NCBI GenBank assembly: GCA_018064665.1
Contig: JAGHUV010000014.1
Span: 81,043 to 145,042 of the forward strand
Source of the DNA: Candidatus Crickella caballi
GTDB lineage: Bacteria > Bacillota > Clostridia > Peptostreptococcales > Anaerovoracaceae
DNA: 64,000 bases
Reading direction: 5' to 3'
The position numbers were made by a program, and so were the translations under genes. The notes under the pieces are model-generated. The model was not told where the DNA came from. It was given only the letters and a program-made list of their open reading frames with translations, and searched no databases. Below are positions 58,780-64,000 of this stretch, one piece after another (the first letter of the stretch is position 1; the number at the start of each line of letters is the position of its first letter).

Positions 58780-60087
58780 ATGCTTTTTAAAAACATCGGA
58801 TTAATCAACGAGAATTTTGAATATCAGGGGAATATGTTTGTCGGCACAGAAGGCGACAAGATCACATATATATCAGACGAGCTGCCTGAAGACACTGAAA
58901 AGTACGGTGAAGTCTACGACGGAAGCAAGAAGGTTCTCATGTCAGGTTTCTATAATGCGCATGCTCATTCGACTATGGCGCTGATGAGAGGCTACGGCGA
59001 GAACATGCCTCTGGACAGATGGCTGAACGAGCTCGTATTTCCTTTCGAGGATCAGCTTTATAACAAAGGCGTTTACTGGGGCACACTGCTGAGCATGGCT
59101 GAGTCTGCAAGATTCGGTATCGTTTCGACAAGCGATATGTACTTCTTTACAGATGCCATGGTAAGAGCGATTACGGTATCGGGGCTTAAATCTAATCTGT
59201 CGCGTTCCATCTCTCATTTTGGTGGCCCTGTTGAAGAGTGCGCCGGATACAAGGAATCAATTGATGCAATTAAGATGTACGACGGATGGGCTGACGGAAG
59301 AATTATTATTGAGGCTTCTGCTCATTCGGAATATACAACAACTGAGGAGATGATAAGAGCTATCGCAGAGCTCGCCAAGAAGTATGATACAAGAGTTCAC
59401 GTTCATGTATCGGAGACTGAGAAGGAAGTAAGGGAGTGCATCGAAAGACACGGTAAATCGCCTGTTAAGTACCTCGCAGATTGCGGGCTTTTCGATCAGC
59501 CTGCAAATGCAGCTCACTGTGTATGGGTCGATGACGAGGACATTGCAATTCTCAAGGAAAAAGGCGTCAGTGTTTCGTCCAATCCTATCAGCAATCTCAA
59601 GCTGGCAAGCGGAATATGCAGAGTCAGCGATCTGTACGATGCAGGAATCAACGTTGCAATCGGAACTGACAGTGTATGCAGCAACAACAGCCTTAACTTC
59701 TTCGAAGAGATGAAGCTGCTTGCTCTTCTGGGCAAATTCAAGACCGGTGATGCCTCCGCAATGACACCAAAGCAGGTGCTTTACAGTGCGACAAGAGGCG
59801 GAGCTTTGGCACAGGGCAGGGAGGACTGCGGACTGGTTAAGGAAGGCTTTAAGGCAGACCTTATAGTAGTGGATATGAACCAGCCTAATATGCAGCCTGT
59901 CTTCAACGTTCTTAACAATCTGGTATATTCCGCAGATGGCAAGGATGTACTGATGACAATGGTAGACGGTAAGGTTATTTACCGCGAAGGAGAATATACA
60001 ACTATAGATATTGAAGAATGCATGTCAGAAACCAACAAGGCCAAGGACAAGATGCTGGCAGCAGTAAGAGCAGGAGAGAAAGCATAA
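58780..60087 (+). CDS. SsnA/MtaD-like aminohydrolase
   Basis: YNAHAHSTMALMRGYGENMPLDRWL, VHVHVSET, GTDSVCSNNSLNFFEEM. Confidence 0.85.
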   Translation: MLFKNIGLINENFEYQGNMFVGTEGDKITYISDELPEDTEKYGEVYDGSKKVLMSGFYNAHAHSTMALMRGYGENMPLDRWLNELVFPFEDQLYNKGVYWGTLLSMAESARFGIVSTSDMYFFTDAMVRAITVSGLKSNLSRSISHFGGPVEECAGYKESIDAIKMYDGWADGRIIIEASAHSEYTTTEEMIRAIAELAKKYDTRVHVHVSETEKEVRECIERHGKSPVKYLADCGLFDQPANAAHCVWVDDEDIAILKEKGVSVSSNPISNLKLASGICRVSDLYDAGINVAIGTDSVCSNNSLNFFEEMKLLALLGKFKTGDASAMTPKQVLYSATRGGALAQGREDCGLVKEGFKADLIVVDMNQPNMQPVFNVLNNLVYSADGKDVLMTMVDGKVIYREGEYTTIDIEECMSETNKAKDKMLAAVRAGEKA

Positions 60088-61746
60088 TTGAGTGATTTAA
60101 AAGATATAAAACCTAATGAAGAAAAACTTCTGAACAGCGAAGCGGCAGGTTCACGTATGGTCAAGGGTGCAACCATCCTTGCAGTCTGCGGAATCATATG
60201 CAAAGTGCTTGGCGCTGTTTTCCGTATTCCTCTGACTAATCTCATTGGAGCGGAGGGAATGTCGTATTACGGAGTCGTATATCCGATCTATTCCTTATTC
60301 CTTATTCTGTCCACGGCAGGCTTCCCGGTTGCTATTTCAAGAATGGTTTCCGGAAGAATTGCTTTGGGCGACTACAAGAACGCACACAGAACCTTTAAGA
60401 TCTCTATGTATCTTATGCTTGCGATAGGTGCGGTATCATTTATTATCTGCTTCTTCGGAGCCGGTGCTTTTGCCAAAGCGGTAGGAAACCCGGGCGCTGC
60501 TATGTCTCTTAGAGCTATTTCCCCGGCGCTTCTGTTTGCGCCTGTTGTAGCTTCGCTCAGAGGATACTTCCAGGGACAGCAGAATATGACACCGACAGGT
60601 GTATCACAGGTATTCGAGCAGATGATCAGGGTAGGCGTCGGTCTGACTCTCTCGTTTGTTCTTGTTAAATACAGCCTTGAGTACGCATCCGCAGGAGCTA
60701 CTTTCGGAGCCTCGGCAGGTCTTATGCTTGCTCTGGTTGTTCTTGCTGTAATTTATTCAAAAGGCAAGGCCGAGAGGGCTGCAAAAATACAGGCTTCGGA
60801 TACAGAAGAGGAAGACAGGGGTTCACTTATCAAGGAACTGATCAATATAGCAATTCCTATCACGATCGGATCTTCAATCATGCCGCTTATGATGATAATT
60901 GACTCCTTCGTCATTATGAACAGACTGCAGGCAACAGGATGGAGTCTTGCAATGTCCAAGACCTTGTACGGACTCATCAGCGGATATTGCGATCCGCTCG
61001 TGAATTTCCCTGTTGTATTTATAGATGCAATTTCCATAAGCCTTCTTCCGGCTGTTACTGCAGCGTTCACACTGCATAACAAGGAAGACCTTAATAAAAA
61101 TGTGCAGGCCGGCATCAAGACGATGATGGTCGTTGCGTATCCTTGCGCAATAGGACTTATCGTTTTGGCCAGACCTATACTTTACATGCTGTATCCGACC
61201 CAGCTCGAAGAAGCTGAGCTGGCAGTTCACAGCCTGCAGATTTTCTCAATAGGTATCATTACCCTTGGAACTATGAGAACCTTCTCAAGTTCACTGCAGG
61301 GGGTGGGTAGGATGTATCTGCCTGTTTGCAATCTCTTCATCGGAGCGCTTGCCAAAATCGTTATATCTTACACGCTCGTGGGAATCCCGGCGCTCAACAT
61401 CAACGGTGCTGCTATAGGAAGCGTTTCGGCATATCTGATCGCTGCTTTGCTCAACTTCAGAGCACTGAGAAAATACGCGGATGTCAGAATCGATGTAGCC
61501 GGCACCTTCGTAAAGCCTCTTATTGCATCCGGCATTATGGGAATTGTTACATATGCTGTATACAGACTGCTCAACAACTCAATGGGACACTCGGCAGTAG
61601 CAGTTCTTATCTCAATGATGGTTGCTGTTCTCGTGTATTTTGTTCTTGTGTTCAAGACAGGTACGATCAACAGAGAGGATGCAAAGCTCATCCCTAAGGG
61701 AGATCTGCTTATGAAGCTTGCTGAGAAAGCTCATTTAATCAAATAA
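60088..61746 (+). CDS. polysaccharide biosynthesis/SpoVB-like flippase (MOP superfamily)
   Basis: Multi-TM, AEGMSYYGVVYPIYSLFLILSTAGFPVAISRMVS; TTG start. Confidence 0.88.
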   Translation: MSDLKDIKPNEEKLLNSEAAGSRMVKGATILAVCGIICKVLGAVFRIPLTNLIGAEGMSYYGVVYPIYSLFLILSTAGFPVAISRMVSGRIALGDYKNAHRTFKISMYLMLAIGAVSFIICFFGAGAFAKAVGNPGAAMSLRAISPALLFAPVVASLRGYFQGQQNMTPTGVSQVFEQMIRVGVGLTLSFVLVKYSLEYASAGATFGASAGLMLALVVLAVIYSKGKAERAAKIQASDTEEEDRGSLIKELINIAIPITIGSSIMPLMMIIDSFVIMNRLQATGWSLAMSKTLYGLISGYCDPLVNFPVVFIDAISISLLPAVTAAFTLHNKEDLNKNVQAGIKTMMVVAYPCAIGLIVLARPILYMLYPTQLEEAELAVHSLQIFSIGIITLGTMRTFSSSLQGVGRMYLPVCNLFIGALAKIVISYTLVGIPALNINGAAIGSVSAYLIAALLNFRALRKYADVRIDVAGTFVKPLIASGIMGIVTYAVYRLLNNSMGHSAVAVLISMMVAVLVYFVLVFKTGTINREDAKLIPKGDLLMKLAEKAHLIK

Positions 61747-61811
61747 CTTAGACAATTTTGCCCAATTATCACTGCATTATTATTAAATTACGTACATAGT
61801 ACAAATCTTTG

Positions 61812-61842
61812 ACAAATTATTGACTTTATAATTCAATCAATG
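61812..61842 (+). promoter_or_regulatory. promoter of hup
   Basis: TTGACT - 17 nt - TAAAAT (approximate coordinates). Confidence 0.5.
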
Positions 61843-61884
61843 TAAAATGCTGTCGATTGGGCGTTTGTTTAGGGAGGTTACGAT

Positions 61885-62163
61885 ATGAATAAGGCTGAAT
61901 TAGTAACTAAGGTTGCAGATAATACCAACTTCAAGAAGAAGGACGTTGAAGCAACCCTCGATGCAGTTCTGGAAGTAATTCAGGAATCTCTTGTATCGGG
62001 CGAAAGTGTAAAGCTGATTGGCTTCGGAACTTTTGAGACAAGAAGCAGAAAGGCAAGAATGGGAAGAAACCCTCAGAAACCTGAGAACCTCATTTCAATA
62101 CCGGCAAGCAAAGCACCTGTATTCAAAGCAGGAAAGTCACTCAAGGACGCAGTTAATAAGTAG
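61885..62163 (+). CDS. hup: HU family DNA-binding protein
   Basis: MNKAELVTKVADNTNFKKKDVEATLDAVLEVI...GFGTFETRSRKARMGRNP. Confidence 0.95.
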   Translation: MNKAELVTKVADNTNFKKKDVEATLDAVLEVIQESLVSGESVKLIGFGTFETRSRKARMGRNPQKPENLISIPASKAPVFKAGKSLKDAVNK

Positions 62164-62173
62164 TAGACTTAAG

Positions 62174-62209
62174 AAAAGACAGGCAGCATTTTACTACCTG
62201 TCTTTTTAT
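62174..62209 (+). terminator. Rho-independent terminator after hup
   Basis: agacagg ... cctgtctttttatt. Confidence 0.7.
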
Positions 62210-62245
62210 TATCTAAATTCAATTGTTATAGAAAGTGAAGAAAAT

Positions 62246-62494
62246 ATGAGACTGGATAAATACCTCAAGAATTCAAGAATAATCAAAAGGCGTACCGTTG
62301 CCAAGGAAGCTTGCGAGCAGGGCAGGGTTGCTGTGAACGGACGTGTAGCAAAGCCGGGCCTCGAGCTCAAGCTCGGAGATGAGATATGCATAAGCTTTGG
62401 GAATAGCGTACTCGACGTTCGCGTTGTTTCTCTGACGGAAAATGTTCGCAAGGATGATGCGCAGAATCTCTATGAGGTCATCAATAAGGATTAG
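62246..62494 (+). CDS. rqcP: S4-domain RNA-binding protein RqcP/YabO-like
   Basis: MRLDKYLKNSRIIKRRTVAKEACEQGRVAVNGRVAKPG. Confidence 0.88.
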   Translation: MRLDKYLKNSRIIKRRTVAKEACEQGRVAVNGRVAKPGLELKLGDEICISFGNSVLDVRVVSLTENVRKDDAQNLYEVINKD

Positions 62495-62997
62495 TGCTTA
62501 ATTGCCTTGATCACTGTCCTGTCCACTACAAGTATGAGCAGGGTCATAACAGGTATCGCAACGAGCTCTTTAACGGCTCTGGACGCAAGAAGAACCTTGA
62601 ATCCTTTTCCTATTATAAATGTAAGCCAGAATGTGTTGAGCAGAAGATTGCAGATTATGCATACCAGCACGCTGGCTGTCAGCGCTCTCCATACAGTAAT
62701 TTCATGTCTATGTAATACCCATCCGAAGATAAGACCTGTCAGCAAAGCGGTTGCCGTGAATCCCGGGAAGAAAGCTCCTGTAGGAAACACGAAGGCGCCA
62801 ATCAGATCTCCGATGGCATATCCGACGCCTGCCCAAAGCGGTCCGTACAAAATCGCCAAAATAACTATCGGAAGGAAGCCAAAACCGATTCTCAGGAACG
62901 ATACATTGATGGATACGAGCTTGGAAAGCACAATCTCTAGTGCGATCATCAGGCCCATAATTACGATTTTTTCGGTGCTTATATTCCTTTTCTTCAT
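62491..62997 (-). CDS. folT: ECF transporter S component, folate family (FolT-like)
   Basis: Multi-TM ECF S component; upstream THF riboswitch; start at MKKRNIS (62997). Confidence 0.85.
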   Translation of the reverse strand: MKKRNISTEKIVIMGLMIALEIVLSKLVSINVSFLRIGFGFLPIVILAILYGPLWAGVGYAIGDLIGAFVFPTGAFFPGFTATALLTGLIFGWVLHRHEITVWRALTASVLVCIICNLLLNTFWLTFIIGKGFKVLLASRAVKELVAIPVMTLLILVVDRTVIKAIKH

Positions 62998-63102
62998 AAT
63001 AAAAACCCTCCCAAAGCAAGTAATTGCAAGGAAATAACGAATACGCATAACTGCAACATACTTTCTTTTAAGAAGGATCTGATCCGAATCTTGTTATGTG
63101 CA

Positions 63103-63197
63103 GTAGCGGATGCAATACCAAATCGCAACTTTAAGTAGTTTTCGTTCCCGGGCAACATCCCATCCCAGGGACACTTAACGCTTGATATTTACTCTAC
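63103..63197 (-). promoter_or_regulatory. tetrahydrofolate (THF) riboswitch
   Basis: Minus strand GUAGAGUAAAUAUCAAGCGUUAAGUGUCCCUGGGAUGGGAUGUUGCCCGGGAACGAAAACUACUUAAAGUUGCGAUUUGGUAUUGCAUCCGCUAC matches THF-I elements (AGAGUA..., GCGUUAAGUG, GGGAUGUUGCC, AACGAA, UUGCAUCCGCU). Confidence 0.85.
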
Positions 63198-63343
63198 GAA
63201 ACGGATTATAACATATTATATATTTGCCATCAAAACAATATTACTTTCTTCGAAGCGGGAGGGGATATGTAGATTATTTGCGGATGATATTTTTCCACGG
63301 GCTGCATTAACATATATGTGATAAGAGATAAGGAGGTTATCAC

Positions 63344-63769
63344 ATGAGAGTGAATGTCAGACCTATATACAATGAAGGCGACAGAGTTAAGCCGAGAATG
63401 ATTACAATAATAAGTGCGGCTAAGGTGGCGAGGGTTCGAATTGACGATATAGAGCTTATCGAGAAGGATGGGAGGATACTTCATATAGTAACTGCCGACA
63501 GAGACTATTGCGTATATGAATCTATGAAGACAATTGACGCCATGCTGCAGGACGAAAACTTTTTCAGACCGATTAAGGGCCTTATAGTCAACTTTGACCA
63601 TGTTCGGGATATAGATAACGGATATGTTAATTTCGAATCCGGGCAGAGTGTGGTGCTCGGACATAACAACATCTGCAGGACCAGAAATGAGTTCAGAAAG
63701 TATCTTATGAGCTATCCTCCGTACGAAGCTGAATACGAAGAATTAAGGCTCGCAGAGAGCCCAAAATAA
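63344..63769 (+). CDS. LytTR-domain DNA-binding protein
   Basis: IDDIELIEKDGRILHIVTADRDYCVYESMKTIDAML...FFRPIKGLIVNFDHVRDI LytTR pattern. Confidence 0.85.
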   Translation: MRVNVRPIYNEGDRVKPRMITIISAAKVARVRIDDIELIEKDGRILHIVTADRDYCVYESMKTIDAMLQDENFFRPIKGLIVNFDHVRDIDNGYVNFESGQSVVLGHNNICRTRNEFRKYLMSYPPYEAEYEELRLAESPK

Positions 63770-63805
63770 AATATAAAAAAATCTCAAAAAACATTAAAAA
63801 AGATG

Positions 63806-63834
63806 TTGACAAGGCCCTATAGCTTAGCTATAAT
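63806..63834 (+). promoter_or_regulatory. consensus sigma70 promoter, probably of an rRNA operon starting beyond the window
   Basis: TTGACA - 17 nt - TATAAT; downstream 'gaaccttgaaaactt' resembles the leader upstream of Firmicute 16S rRNA. Confidence 0.75.
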
Positions 63835-64000
63835 AATGAAGCTGTCGCTGAAAAGCGCAAGCCACGCAGAAGACAGCAGAACCTTGAAAACTTCATAGCG
63901 TAGAACTGGTCTTAATGGATGAAAACATCCAAAATACAAAGACTGAGATACAAGAGACAACAAATGTAAATTTGTAGTCCCTTCAATTTCTTAACACACA

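Overview
64-kb chromosomal window from an anaerobic Firmicute (Clostridia-like; taxonomy inferred only). No CRISPR array, transposase, integrase or phage structural gene was seen. About 0-34 kb is one long purine-catabolism island: a BMP/ABC importer, adenine deaminase, an M20 amidohydrolase, XdhC-like maturation factor, YqeC-MocA fusion, MerR regulator, XdhA/B/C, YgfM, XdhD, SsnA, YgfK, YqeB, a selenium-dependent xanthine dehydrogenase, a hydantoinase-like enzyme, YgeW, carbamate kinase, a YheO-like regulator, YgeY and a second SsnA/8-oxoguanine-deaminase-like enzyme. This resembles the E. coli xdhABC-ygeWXY-hyuA-yqeABC-ygfKM-ssnA-xdhD region and the gut uric-acid/purine degradation clusters, so the cluster type is known. 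Local oddities are a cysteine-less ferredoxin domain in XdhD, an insertion in the Se-XDH and the absence of ygeX. About 34-44 kb is an accessory stretch: a STAS-kinase fusion cut by an in-frame TGA, an ABC exporter behind a strong hairpin, three tRNAs, a pseudogene graveyard (GNAT, BCCT, PucR), a MazG-like + GIY-YIG/DUF2075 pair (best candidate for an under-described, possibly defensive module) and small unknown proteins. About 44-50 kb holds an aminotransferase/aldolase/FGGY-kinase/GtrA operon and a NifU-like/GGGtGRT pair next to a cysteine desulfurase. About 51-64 kb is mostly housekeeping (purR, murC, prs, pth, mfd, hup, rqcP), plus a THF riboswitch upstream of a folT-like gene and a consensus promoter with rRNA-leader-like sequence at the right edge.
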